Shown here: positions 43,993 through 53,009 of the stretch, piece by piece | Numbering within the stretch: the first letter of the stretch is position 1 | Layout: each line of letters opens with the position of its first letter | NCBI RefSeq assembly: GCF_900143095.1 | Contig: NZ_FRDA01000001.1 | Location: 186,001 to 250,000 of the forward strand | Direction of reading: 5' to 3' | DNA length: 64,000 bases | Source of the DNA: Pseudomonas asturiensis | GTDB lineage: Bacteria > Pseudomonadota > Gammaproteobacteria > Pseudomonadales > Pseudomonadaceae | The notes under the pieces: model-generated | Database searches by the model: none | The model's input: the letters and a program-made list of their open reading frames with translations, nothing else | Told to the model about the DNA's origin: nothing | Position numbers and translations under genes: made by a program

Positions 43993-45045
43993 CTATCGCT
44001 CGATACTGCGACTCCAGCGGGCGTTCCACTCCGGACGAATCTGGTTCACCTGATCCCAATCGATGGTCACAGCGGTTTCCAGATACCTGTTCATCGCCTC
44101 GACCTGACTGCGGGTCTTGTCAGTGGTCGGGGTTTTCGGGTTGGACGGAATCTGATCACCGAATTCCAGCGCCGGGGCCTGTGCTTCAGGTGTCAGCAGA
44201 TAAGCCGCGAGCTTTTGTGCCAGCTCAGGCTGGGTATTGTTGGCAATGGTGCATTCGGCCACGTTCAAGACCACCGCACCTTCCTTGGGTGCGGCGTATT
44301 CCACCGGCACGCCCTTGATCTTCAAGGCGGTCACCTGAGTCGGTGTCAGCGGGAACAGCGCGGCTTCGTCGGTCTGCACCATCTCGGAAATCTTCGCCGA
44401 GCTTGCGATGTATTCCAGCACGTTCGGGCCGACGGTTTTCGGCCACGCCTTGAAGCCTGGCTCGACATCCTTCTCGCTGCCGCCCTGAATGCGGTTGAAC
44501 ATCAAAAAGCCATGCAGGCCGAAGGTCGACGAGGCCAGCGACTGAAACACCACCTTGTCCTTAAAGCGCTTGTCCGCCAGGTCCATCCAGGAGGTGGGAG
44601 CAGCCCAGCCTTTTTCCTTGAACATGCGCGTGTTGTAAGCCAGCCCCGTGACGCCAAGGCTGACGGCTGCTGCCTGTTCCTTGATCTTTGCCTTGGCCGG
44701 CAGATCGCTCAGCGCCGCACTGGGCTGCAGGCTGTCGCACAGGCCCATGGAAATCGCTCGATACATGATGCCGTCGTCGAGAAACATGACGTGCATCTGC
44801 GGGTTGTCCTTGCTGGCCTGAACCTTGGCCAGGATATCGGCCGATGTGCCGGGCACGATGACAACTTTCACGTTGTTGGCCTTCTCGAAGGCGGGCAGCA
44901 CCTGATCGGCGTACAGGCGTTCCATCGTTCCGCCGTTCATGCCCAGATAGAGTGTGGTCTCGGCACTGGCGGGCATGGACGTGAGCAAAGCCGCCAGGGG
45001 CAGGCAAGACAGACCGGTTAGGGCGACACGTTTGGCAATGTTCAT
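43993..45045 (-). CDS. ABC transporter substrate-binding protein (polyamine/opine type)
   Basis: This 350-residue periplasmic protein has a signal peptide cut after SMPASA. It belongs to the PotD/AfuA-like family: TTLYLGMNGGTMERLYADQV, the metal-free ligand region DDGIMYRAISMGLCDSL and AYNTRMFKEKGW. It captures the substrate for the permeases and ATPase at 47944-50639. Its gene is the last of the operon and overlaps the oxidase gene by four bases (ATGA). Substrate may be a polyamine, opine or amino-acid derivative. Confidence 0.88.
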   Translation of the reverse strand: MNIAKRVALTGLSCLPLAALLTSMPASAETTLYLGMNGGTMERLYADQVLPAFEKANNVKVVIVPGTSADILAKVQASKDNPQMHVMFLDDGIMYRAISMGLCDSLQPSAALSDLPAKAKIKEQAAAVSLGVTGLAYNTRMFKEKGWAAPTSWMDLADKRFKDKVVFQSLASSTFGLHGFLMFNRIQGGSEKDVEPGFKAWPKTVGPNVLEYIASSAKISEMVQTDEAALFPLTPTQVTALKIKGVPVEYAAPKEGAVVLNVAECTIANNTQPELAQKLAAYLLTPEAQAPALEFGDQIPSNPKTPTTDKTRSQVEAMNRYLETAVTIDWDQVNQIRPEWNARWSRSIER

Positions 45046-46259
45046 AAAGGCGACCTTCCTCTGTGCAATGGGATGACGTTCGAAACGGGTTCAGGGACAG
45101 TGCGGGGTGTGGCGATCAGGTTTGAGTCTGTGAGCAAATCGGGTTGTTCGGACCGGAATCGGCCGACTGAAAACGCGTCCAGCGGTATCGACGACCGACC
45201 GGCGCAGACCCACTCGGCCAGCGCTTCGCCCGCCGCCGGACCGATCTGGAATCCGGCTCCTGCAAAACCGAAGCCGTGCAGCAGGCCTGGTTGCGTCAGG
45301 CTGGGGCCAAGCACTGGCTCACGATCCGGCAGATAGCCTTCGGTGCCGCTCCAGGTGCGGATGGCCTGAGCGCCTTTGAGCGGCGGGTACAGTTCGACGG
45401 CGTTGCGCAGAATGTCGAGCACGGCAGCCTGACCCGGTCGCGCACGCGCCGGATCGAGCGCAAAGCCCTGACCGCCGCCCAGTACGCAGTTGCCTCGTGC
45501 CACCTGGCGCGCGTAAATGCCGCCGCCTTCCACGCCCGTGCTGACGTCCATGAACATCGGCAATGGCTCGGTCACCAGCATGGCCGGGTGCCCGGAATAC
45601 ATGGGCACCGGTTCGTTGAACTGCGCCGCCAGTTGCCCGGCCCAGGCACCCGCGCAGTTGAGTAGCCATGGCGCGCGCAGTTTCAAGCCGTTAAGGGTTT
45701 CGACGATGAAAGCATGTCCGTCATGGCTGACCTGCGTCACCTGCGCCTGCTCGAAGACCTGAGCGCCAGCCAGACGTGCAGCGCGCGCAAAGGCGGGCGA
45801 CACCAGACGCGGGTTGGCGTGTCCGTCATCGGCGCACAGCGAGGCCCCGACCGCGACATCGCCGGCCCAGGGAAACCGTGCGCGCAGTTGAGCCCGATCC
45901 AGCAACTGCAAGTCCAGCCCGAAGCCCTGGCTGGCCTGCGCATACGCTCGCAGCGCATCCATATCCTGATCACTGCGAGCCAGTTTCAGATGCCCGGAGC
46001 GCTGGTATTCGCCATCAATGCCGATCAGGTCTGGCAGGCTGCCCCAGATCTGATGCGCACGTTGAGACAGTGGCAACTGCGAAAGTGGACGACCCTGACG
46101 TCGAACGCCGCCGTAGTTCACGCCGCTGGAGTGTGAGCCGCAGAAATCGCGTTCCAGCAACGCCACGCGCTTACCTTTGCGTGCCAGCACCAGCGCCGCC
46201 GAGGCTCCGACAATGCCGCCGCCGATGATCAGCGCGTCGGTTTCGATCAGCGTACTCAT
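45042..46259 (-). CDS. FAD-dependent oxidoreductase, HcnC/glycine-oxidase type
   Basis: This 405-residue DAO family flavoprotein starts with the FAD loop GGGIVGASAALVLARKGKRV (residues 13-32). The C-terminal GLLHGFGFAGAGFQIGPAAGEALAEWV segment (quoted in part as HGFGFAGAGFQIGPAAG) is the typical DAO ending. It corresponds to the beta or HcnC-like subunit of amino-acid/opine oxidases. It probably oxidises the imported amine with the two subunits encoded just upstream. It overlaps both neighbours by four bases. Confidence 0.88.
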   Translation of the reverse strand: MSTLIETDALIIGGGIVGASAALVLARKGKRVALLERDFCGSHSSGVNYGGVRRQGRPLSQLPLSQRAHQIWGSLPDLIGIDGEYQRSGHLKLARSDQDMDALRAYAQASQGFGLDLQLLDRAQLRARFPWAGDVAVGASLCADDGHANPRLVSPAFARAARLAGAQVFEQAQVTQVSHDGHAFIVETLNGLKLRAPWLLNCAGAWAGQLAAQFNEPVPMYSGHPAMLVTEPLPMFMDVSTGVEGGGIYARQVARGNCVLGGGQGFALDPARARPGQAAVLDILRNAVELYPPLKGAQAIRTWSGTEGYLPDREPVLGPSLTQPGLLHGFGFAGAGFQIGPAAGEALAEWVCAGRSSIPLDAFSVGRFRSEQPDLLTDSNLIATPRTVPEPVSNVIPLHRGRSPL

Positions 46260-47617
46260 GGCTGCGCCTCCAGGCCGAATGGAATCGGCTTGATTGGCGA
46301 TTGCCCGCGCAGACGACCGACCTGCTGCACCGGGCGACCGCTCTCACAGGCGACCAGCTCGGCCGCGGCCAGACCGCACATCCGGCCCTGACAGCGTCCC
46401 ATGCCGACCCGGCACATGGCTTTGACGCGATTCATTTCCCAATGGCCGTCCTGCACCGTGCGGCGGATATCGCCTGCACTGACTTCCTCGCAGCGGCAGA
46501 TCAGCGTTTCGTCGGGCACGAGAGTCGCCCAGTCGTCCGGGAACGGGAAAGCGGTTTCCAGTCCGTGACGAAAGCGCTCGATGCGCTTGAGCTGTGCGTT
46601 CAGGCTGTCGACACGATGCTCATCCACCTGAAGGGCGCAGTCTTGCAGCAGGCTCAACGCGGCCAGTTCGCCAGCCATTTCAGCCGCATCGGCCCCCATG
46701 ATTCCGGCACCGTCGCCCGCCAGATACACCTGCGCCACGCTGCTACGCCCGGCCTCGTCGCGAACCGGCAGCCAGGCGCGGTTCAGAGGACTCCAGTCGA
46801 AGGCGCAGCCGATCAGATCGGCGAGTTGGGTTTCGCTGCGCAGTGCATGGGCGAAGGCCACGGCGTCGCAGTCCAGATGGTGGCTCTGACCATTGCGCGT
46901 CCAGTTTACGCCCGCGACCCGTTGCTCACCGTCGATACGCGTCAAGTGCGCACCTTGATGCACCGGGATGCCATGCGCTGTCAGCCAGGCGCGGTAATAC
47001 AGGCCCTTGGCAAGGGTCGCGGGCTGGCGAAGCAGGGCGGGAAGGGCGCGGCACTGTGCGGAAAACGGTGCGCTGTCCAGTACGGCCAATACCTTGGCAC
47101 CGGCCTTGGCATATTGATAGGCGACCAGATACAACAACGGCCCGCTGCCACAGAACACCACGCGCTCACCAATGGCGCAGCCCTGATATTTCAGCGAGAT
47201 CTGCGCTGCGCCCAGGCTGTAAGCGCCCGGCAGGGTCCACCCGGGTACAGGCAGAATCCGGTCGGTCGCGCCTGTGGCCACGACCAGGTGCGTGTAATCG
47301 ACATGCCCGCAACGGCCATCCTGCAAGGTGTCGAGGCGTCCTGCTTCAGCGTTCCAGACCAGCGTGCGGGGCCGATAGTCGATGCGGCTGGTCAATGCAT
47401 CCAGCGTCTGATGGACGGCCACGGCCTTGTTCGCTTCGAAGCCGTAGAGGTCGTTTGGCAAGCGCTTGAAGTTTTCAGGCTGGCGACGGTAGATCTGTCC
47501 ACCGCCACGCAGGCCCTCGTCGATCAGACACGCCTTGATGCCATGAGCCAGGAGCGTCTGCGCAGCCCGGATGCCTGCCGGCCCGGCGCCGATGATCACC
47601 ACCTTCTCGTTGCTCAC
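46256..47617 (-). CDS. FAD/2Fe-2S oxidoreductase, HcnB/OoxA type
   Basis: From GTG 47617 the protein has 453 residues. The N-terminus VVIIGAGPAGIRAAQTLL binds FAD and a second Rossmann loop (VVFCGSGPLLYLVAYQYAKAG) probably binds another nucleotide. The C-terminal BFD-like domain has the cysteines LICRCEEV and AMCRVGMGRCQGRMC for a 2Fe-2S cluster. This matches HcnB and the OoxA/NoxA subunit of opine oxidases. The upstream frame is open, but the GTG sits in a GTGA overlap with the ferredoxin gene, the expected coupling. Confidence 0.88.
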   Translation of the reverse strand: MSNEKVVIIGAGPAGIRAAQTLLAHGIKACLIDEGLRGGGQIYRRQPENFKRLPNDLYGFEANKAVAVHQTLDALTSRIDYRPRTLVWNAEAGRLDTLQDGRCGHVDYTHLVVATGATDRILPVPGWTLPGAYSLGAAQISLKYQGCAIGERVVFCGSGPLLYLVAYQYAKAGAKVLAVLDSAPFSAQCRALPALLRQPATLAKGLYYRAWLTAHGIPVHQGAHLTRIDGEQRVAGVNWTRNGQSHHLDCDAVAFAHALRSETQLADLIGCAFDWSPLNRAWLPVRDEAGRSSVAQVYLAGDGAGIMGADAAEMAGELAALSLLQDCALQVDEHRVDSLNAQLKRIERFRHGLETAFPFPDDWATLVPDETLICRCEEVSAGDIRRTVQDGHWEMNRVKAMCRVGMGRCQGRMCGLAAAELVACESGRPVQQVGRLRGQSPIKPIPFGLEAQP

Positions 47618-47922
47618 GATTGCGGTTCCTCGGAAAAACGCCGTCCCGCTTCGCGGCTGACCGTCTGGCCAGCCTCCAGAAGCGTCGAGCAGGCACGCAC
47701 CCGCTGACCATCGCCCAGACGAACCCAGCAATCCTGGCACGCACCCATCATGCAGAAGCCTGCACGCGGCTCGGCGCTGAAGTCGCTGCCGCGCAAGTGA
47801 TCACTGGCCGTGAGTACCGCTGTCAGCAATGTATCGCCGAGCAGGCCCGTGGCTGGCTGTCCATCAAGCGTGAAGCGCAAAGCCGGACGTTCCTGTTCGG
47901 CGAGTCGTTTAAGCAGTGCCAT
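47614..47922 (-). CDS. (2Fe-2S)-binding subunit, HcnA type
   Basis: This 102-residue small subunit carries the ferredoxin-like cysteine pattern FCMMGACQDCWVRL with a fourth cysteine in RVRACSTLL. It matches HcnA and the small subunits of D-hydroxyproline and opine oxidases. It would pass electrons between flavins of the other two subunits. It overlaps the next gene by four bases (GTGA). It follows a permease gene by 21 bp. Confidence 0.88.
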   Translation of the reverse strand: MALLKRLAEQERPALRFTLDGQPATGLLGDTLLTAVLTASDHLRGSDFSAEPRAGFCMMGACQDCWVRLGDGQRVRACSTLLEAGQTVSREAGRRFSEEPQS

Positions 47923-47943
47923 TAATATGCTCCAGCCCCGTAA

Positions 47944-48738
47944 TCAGTGTTTGCCAACCAGCACGCGGTCCAGCCCATAGACCCGGTCGAGCAGGATCAT
48001 GGTGGCCGCCGTAAGTGCGATGACCAGCGCCGACACGGCCGCCATCATCGGGTCGATGGATTCGGTGGCGTAGACGTACATGCGCACCGGCAGGGTCTGT
48101 GTGGCGGGGGAGGTGACGAAGATCGACAAGGTCACCTCGTCGAAACTGTTGATGAACGCCAGCAGCCAGCCGCCCGCAACACCGGGCAGAATCATCGGCA
48201 GGGTGATCTGGCGAAACAGCGTGAAGCGGCTGGCACCGAGCGATTCGGCAGCGTGTTCGGCACTGCGATCAATACCGATGGCCGCCGCCAGCACCAGCCG
48301 TAATACGTAAGGCGTGATCACCAGCACGTGAGCGAAGATCAGCCACGTGAAGCTGCCGTTGACGCCCATCAGGGCGAACAGGCGCAGCATCGCGACCCCC
48401 AGCACCAGGTGCGGAATGATGATCGGTGACAGAAACAGGGCGTTGAAAAAGTTGCGTCCCGGAAAAGTGTGCCGGGTGATTGCCAGGGCTGCGGGCACTG
48501 CAATCAGGGTCGCCAGCGTGGCCGAGATAAAGGCCAGTATCAGGCTGTTATAGAACGAGTCGATGAAGTCCGCCCGTTCGAACACCGCCTTGAACCAACG
48601 CAATGAGAAGTCTGTGGTGGGCAGGCTCAGGGTGTTTTCCGGGGTGAACGCCACCAGGCAGACGACCACCAGCGGCGCCATCATGAACACCACGACCAAC
48701 GCATGAAACGACAGGGCCAGAGGACCGTTCTTGGACAT
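47944..48738 (-). CDS. ABC transporter permease (PotC-like)
   Basis: This 264-residue membrane protein has six helices and the binding-protein-dependent transport motif EHAAESLGASRFTLFRQITLPMILPG (EAA loop, quoted in part as AAESLGASRFTLFRQITLPM), where the ATPase docks. It is the second of two permease genes. It should form a heterodimer with the product of 48742-49614. Length and motif match PotC and related polyamine permeases. Confidence 0.9.
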   Translation of the reverse strand: MSKNGPLALSFHALVVVFMMAPLVVVCLVAFTPENTLSLPTTDFSLRWFKAVFERADFIDSFYNSLILAFISATLATLIAVPAALAITRHTFPGRNFFNALFLSPIIIPHLVLGVAMLRLFALMGVNGSFTWLIFAHVLVITPYVLRLVLAAAIGIDRSAEHAAESLGASRFTLFRQITLPMILPGVAGGWLLAFINSFDEVTLSIFVTSPATQTLPVRMYVYATESIDPMMAAVSALVIALTAATMILLDRVYGLDRVLVGKH

Positions 48739-48741
48739 GAA

Positions 48742-49614
48742 TCATTCCCCCAGGGATTTCTTGTAGCGGCCTTCGATCATGCGGTTCCACGACAGCATCA
48801 CCAGCAGGTTCACCAGTAACAGCGCCACGGCCAGCGTCGCACCCATCGGCCAGTTGAGTTCCGACAGGTACTGGTCGTAGATCACCGTTGCGACCATTTT
48901 CAGGCGTCTGCCGCCGAGCAGGCCGGGAATGGCGAACGAGCTGGCGGCGAGACCAAAGACGATCAGCGAACCGGACAGCACGCCGGGCATGACCTGCGGC
49001 AACACGATCAGGCGCATCACTTTGGCCTGACTGGCGCCCAGCGACAGCGCGGCCTGCTCTGCCGTCGGGTCAAGCTTCTGCAGCGAAGTCCAGACCGGAA
49101 TGATCATGAACGGCAACATGACGTGGACCAGCGCGATGATCACCGCGAACGGCGTATACAGCAGCTTGACAGGGCGTCCGCCCATGGCCTGGATGCCCTG
49201 ATTGATCAGCCCGTCTGCGCCCAGCAACAGGCTCCAGCCAAACGCCCGGACCACCACTGAGATCAGCAGCGGGGTGAGGATCAGAATCAGAAAGATCGAA
49301 CGCCACGGCGTGCCCATGCGGCTCAGGATGTAGGCCTCGGGCACACCGATTACCACGCAGAGCAGGGTTACGAGCGCGCTGATCCAGAAGGTGCGCAGAA
49401 AGATCTCGTAGAAGTAGCTGTCGGTGAGTACCGCGCCGTAGTTGTCCAGCGTGTAGCTGTCGCTTTTGACGCCCACCTGATAGTCGAACACGTTGAACGA
49501 CAACAGCAGCGTCAGGCCCAGTGGCAATACCAGCAAGCCTATGTAAAGCGCCAGCGCAGGCGCTGACAGCCAGTAACCGCGCCCGCCCTGACGCATCTGG
49601 GTCAGCAGGCTCAT
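48742..49614 (-). CDS. ABC transporter permease (PotB-like)
   Basis: This 290-residue permease has six helices and the EAA-type loop AEQAALSLGASQAKVMRLIVLPQ. It pairs with the neighbouring PotC-like permease. It overlaps the ATPase gene by four bases, so the transporter subunits are made in concert. The next permease gene starts three bases after its stop. Confidence 0.9.
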   Translation of the reverse strand: MSLLTQMRQGGRGYWLSAPALALYIGLLVLPLGLTLLLSFNVFDYQVGVKSDSYTLDNYGAVLTDSYFYEIFLRTFWISALVTLLCVVIGVPEAYILSRMGTPWRSIFLILILTPLLISVVVRAFGWSLLLGADGLINQGIQAMGGRPVKLLYTPFAVIIALVHVMLPFMIIPVWTSLQKLDPTAEQAALSLGASQAKVMRLIVLPQVMPGVLSGSLIVFGLAASSFAIPGLLGGRRLKMVATVIYDQYLSELNWPMGATLAVALLLVNLLVMLSWNRMIEGRYKKSLGE

Positions 49615-50639
49615 GCGCTTACCTCGCCGGCGTCCAGCACGCGCAGCAGCTCGGACGACCAGTCCAGGCCGACCGCCGCACCTTTTTCCAGTGGCGCCTG
49701 ACCGTCATTACGGCGCACGACGGTCAATTCACCGACGCCGGTCTGAATGCTGTACAGCCATTGGCTGCCGAGAAAATAACGGGTGACGACGCGCCCTGAC
49801 AGACGCCCGCAGCCCGGCGCAACCAGATCAATCTTTTCCGGCCGCAGGCTGAGGGTTAACGCCCCTTCGCCCGGCAACTGGCGTAGTTGCGGTACGCCGC
49901 TGCCGTCCAGATCGCCCTGCAACAGGTTGGCCTTGCCCACGAAACCGGAAATGAAGCGCGTGCGCGGGTGCTCGTAGAGTGTGTAGGGTTCATCGATCTG
50001 GGTGATACGCCCGGCCTGCATGACGACCACCCGGTCACTGATCGACAACGCTTCGGCCTGGTCATGAGTGACCATCAGCGTGGTGATGCGCACTTCGTTC
50101 TGAATACGGCGAATCTCGAATTGCATTTCTTCGCGCAGGTTGGCGTCCAGGTTGGACAGCGGTTCGTCGAGCAGCAGCACCGGCGGCTCGATCACCAGCG
50201 CTCGTGCCAGCGCCACACGCTGACGCTGTCCTCCTGACAATTCACGCGGGTAGCGCTCGGCGTGTTGATCAAGGCGCACCAGCTTGAGGACCTTGCTGAC
50301 CCTGCTCTGGAGCTCGGCAGTTGGCACCTTGCGCATGCGCAGGCCGAACGCGACGTTGTCGGCGACCGTCATGTGGGGGAACAGCGCGTAACTCTGAAAG
50401 ACCACGCCCAGGCCACGGCTGCTGGGTTTGGCGTGAGTAATGTCGCGCCCGTCGAGCACGATGCGTCCGTCACTGACGTCGACGAAGCCTGCGATCATCT
50501 GCAAGGTGGTGGTTTTACCGCAACCGGACGGGCCCAGCAGCGAGACGAACTCGCCCTTGTCCACGTTCAGGTTGGTCGCGACAACGGCGTCTATCGAGCC
50601 GTAGCGTTTGGAGAGACCTTCGAGCTGCAGAAATGCCAT
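49611..50639 (-). CDS. ABC transporter ATP-binding protein (PotA-like)
   Basis: From ATG 50639 the protein has 342 residues: Walker A GPSGCGKTT, signature LSGGQRQRV, Walker B VLLLDEPLSNLD and His in VTHDQAEAL, followed by a C-terminal TOBE-like regulatory domain. It energises import by the two permeases. The in-frame GTG at 50651 is possible, but AAGGTGG fits the ATG better. It is the first gene of the operon and diverges from the IclR gene. Confidence 0.92.
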   Translation of the reverse strand: MAFLQLEGLSKRYGSIDAVVATNLNVDKGEFVSLLGPSGCGKTTTLQMIAGFVDVSDGRIVLDGRDITHAKPSSRGLGVVFQSYALFPHMTVADNVAFGLRMRKVPTAELQSRVSKVLKLVRLDQHAERYPRELSGGQRQRVALARALVIEPPVLLLDEPLSNLDANLREEMQFEIRRIQNEVRITTLMVTHDQAEALSISDRVVVMQAGRITQIDEPYTLYEHPRTRFISGFVGKANLLQGDLDGSGVPQLRQLPGEGALTLSLRPEKIDLVAPGCGRLSGRVVTRYFLGSQWLYSIQTGVGELTVVRRNDGQAPLEKGAAVGLDWSSELLRVLDAGEVSA

Positions 50640-50867
50640 GCCTGCTTCCACCTTCTATACATGCGCGCCGGGGCACGCGTTTGTCATGGGCAGATGCGAA
50701 GTGAAGTCATGCAGCTATGGACGTTGGTGCTCGATCTGGGTCGGCTACCGGTGATTGTTCAAATCGCCCCTGTGGACTGAGAGTAGGACGAAGGCTAGGA
50801 TGCACTCAATGGGCAATTTCACTGAGCAACATCTTTTTTCGTATTAATTCATCAGGTGGAATTCAAT

Positions 50868-51719
50868 GTGATTAATGGCATACAAGATTCCACTGATCGG
50901 AATAGTGAGCCGAAGGATGTCGGCGTCGGTGCCGTCTCGCGGCTGTTCGCGGTACTGCGTTGTCTGGGCGAATGCGACGAAGGCGGCGAGCGGGTCACTC
51001 AACTGGCGCAGCGCGTCGGTCTGTCTCAGCCCACCACACATCGTCTGCTGCGTAGCCTGATGGACGAGGGCATGGTCGAGCAGGACCTGCTCAGCAAACG
51101 CTATCGACTGAGCATCGAGTTCTTCGCGTTGGCCGCCAAGGCAGGCAACACAGGCAATCTGCGCGATCTGGTCAGGCCCAGCCTGTTGCGCCTGTCCGCA
51201 TCGCTTGGGGATTCACTGTTTTTGCTGGCGCGCAGTGGCTTTGACGCGATCTGTCTGGATCGCAGTGAGGGGCCGTATCCGATTCGCACCTTTACCGGCG
51301 ATATCGGCGGACGCGTTGCTTTGGGGGTGGGGCAGGGCAGTCTGGCGATTCTCGCCTTCCTGCCCGAAGACGAGCGCGAAACGGTGATCGCCTACAACCT
51401 GCCCAGACTCAAGGACTTCCATCTGTATGACGAAGTCTTTCTGCGCTCGGAAGTCGAGAACGTGAGGCGTCTCGGTTATGCAGCGCGTAACACGGGCGCA
51501 TTGCCTGGCATGGCTGGTCTTGCGGTACCGATCCTGGACCGCAATGGCCGTGCGGTGGCGGCGCTCAGCGTGGCGACCATCAGCGACCGTCTGGGCCCGG
51601 ATCGTCTGCTGACCGTCGTAGAATTGCTCAAGCGTGAGGCAACGGCAGTCAGTGCCCGGATCAATCCGTTCGACCCGTCCCTGAGACGACCAAGTCAGGT
51701 GTTCGGGCAGGTGGAGTAG
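50868..51719 (+). CDS. IclR family transcriptional regulator
   Basis: From GTG 50868 the protein has 283 residues with a winged helix-turn-helix (about 20-80; VTQLAQRVGLSQPTTHRLLRSL) and a C-terminal effector domain (IclR-type, with GYAARNTGALPGMAGLAVP). An in-frame GTG at 50856 is the alternative; GGTGGA stands well spaced to 50868. It is divergent from the ABC-oxidase operon, so it likely controls that operon in response to its substrate. Inference from arrangement. Confidence 0.88.
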   Translation: MINGIQDSTDRNSEPKDVGVGAVSRLFAVLRCLGECDEGGERVTQLAQRVGLSQPTTHRLLRSLMDEGMVEQDLLSKRYRLSIEFFALAAKAGNTGNLRDLVRPSLLRLSASLGDSLFLLARSGFDAICLDRSEGPYPIRTFTGDIGGRVALGVGQGSLAILAFLPEDERETVIAYNLPRLKDFHLYDEVFLRSEVENVRRLGYAARNTGALPGMAGLAVPILDRNGRAVAALSVATISDRLGPDRLLTVVELLKREATAVSARINPFDPSLRRPSQVFGQVE

Positions 51720-51740
51720 CCCGAAAAAAGGGCCGGGTGG

Positions 51741-52949
51741 TTATCCACTGCGCGACGTCTGTTGCGCCGGCAGTCCCGTCCATAGCGCGTCAAGATGCTT
51801 GAAACCCCAGTGTTTTGCGCACTCGCGGCCGACGATCCGCTCAGGTTCGTCGGCCATCGACAGGTCGATCAGCCTCTGCTCGATAGGGACTTTGCGCAGC
51901 GCCGAGTAGAACACCTTGACCTTGGGCGTGAGCAGGGAAGTCGGGTTCTGCTCCACAACGACGCCGAGGTTGCCGCTTTGCAGGCGAACCAGTGAACCGA
52001 CCGGATAGATGCCGACACATTTGACGAAGGCATGAAAGACCTTCTCGTCGAACGCCCCGACCCACCCGGCCATCCTGCCGATCGACTCGGCCGGGCCCTG
52101 GCCGGGCTGGTGCGGGCGCTCTGAGGTCATTGCGTCATACACATCGCAGATCGCACCCATGCGGGCAAACAGGCTGATCTGCGAGCCCGCCAGTTTATCC
52201 GGGTAGCCGGAGCCATCGTAACGTTCGTGGTGATGCAGACAGACATCGAGTATCCGCTCACTGAACTGATTATTGAGGCCCAACAGCCTGACACCGTTGG
52301 CAGGATGGCTGCGTATGACGGCCAGTTCTTCTTCACTCAATGTGCCCGTTTTGCCCAGAATGGCTTTGGGTATGTCGAGTTTGCCGATGTCCAGCAGCAG
52401 ACCCGCCATGCCGGCCTCACTGACCAGCTTGTCGGGCAACGCCAGTTGACGGGCCAGGCCAATCATCAGGGCGCATACCGCTAGAGAATGCAGGTACGTG
52501 TACTCGTCCGCACCCTTCAGGCGCGCCATGCCCAGCAAGGCGTCCGGATGGCGGGACAGTGAGTCCGAGACCTCGGTGACCAGATCGCGGATCGCATCAA
52601 GCTCGGCAATCCGGCCCATGCGCACGTCAGTGATCAGGCGCGTCACCACGGCTTTGGCGCGGCGGCACAATGCAAGCGCACTCTGGACTTCTTCCGACAG
52701 TGGCACAGGCCCTTGCGGCACCTGGGGTCGCGGGTGCGCCGTTTGCTCGGGTGCGAGCAGCAAGCTGCGGCTCAGGTCTATCGACAGCCAACCGACGCCG
52801 GTCTCACGGATGCGCTGCAGATCGCCTTCGTGCCTGAGCAGAAAGCTCTTGCTCAGAAAATGCTGCTGCGCCTGCAGATCGCACAATTCATGGACGTACA
52901 TGCCGAGGCGAAGCTCGGCCATTGGAATACGTTTCAGCACAGAAACCAC
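51741..52949 (-). CDS. HD-GYP domain protein with an altered HD dyad
   Basis: This 402-residue protein has an N-terminal DUF3391 domain (about 1-65) and an HD-GYP domain (about 140-310), typical of cyclic di-GMP phosphodiesterases. HERYDGSGYP (241-250) is intact. The position expected to read HDIGK reads LDIGK (Leu186-Asp187; codons CTG GAC), so a metal-binding histidine appears lost. The enzyme might be inactive or act as a c-di-GMP or partner-binding protein. GTG 52949 is used as start; GTG 52940 is possible. It stands downstream of the chemoreceptor gene. Confidence 0.86.
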   Translation of the reverse strand: MVSVLKRIPMAELRLGMYVHELCDLQAQQHFLSKSFLLRHEGDLQRIRETGVGWLSIDLSRSLLLAPEQTAHPRPQVPQGPVPLSEEVQSALALCRRAKAVVTRLITDVRMGRIAELDAIRDLVTEVSDSLSRHPDALLGMARLKGADEYTYLHSLAVCALMIGLARQLALPDKLVSEAGMAGLLLDIGKLDIPKAILGKTGTLSEEELAVIRSHPANGVRLLGLNNQFSERILDVCLHHHERYDGSGYPDKLAGSQISLFARMGAICDVYDAMTSERPHQPGQGPAESIGRMAGWVGAFDEKVFHAFVKCVGIYPVGSLVRLQSGNLGVVVEQNPTSLLTPKVKVFYSALRKVPIEQRLIDLSMADEPERIVGRECAKHWGFKHLDALWTGLPAQQTSRSG

Positions 52950-53009
52950 CCATCATGACGGGATAGGGATGGGCAGAACCGTCGTTCCCTGAGTGTTCCG
53001 ACCCGCCGG

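Noticed and set aside
46301-47707. 468-codon antisense frame over the HcnB-like gene
   Set aside because: Shadow of a coupled operon gene with FAD and 2Fe-2S motifs.
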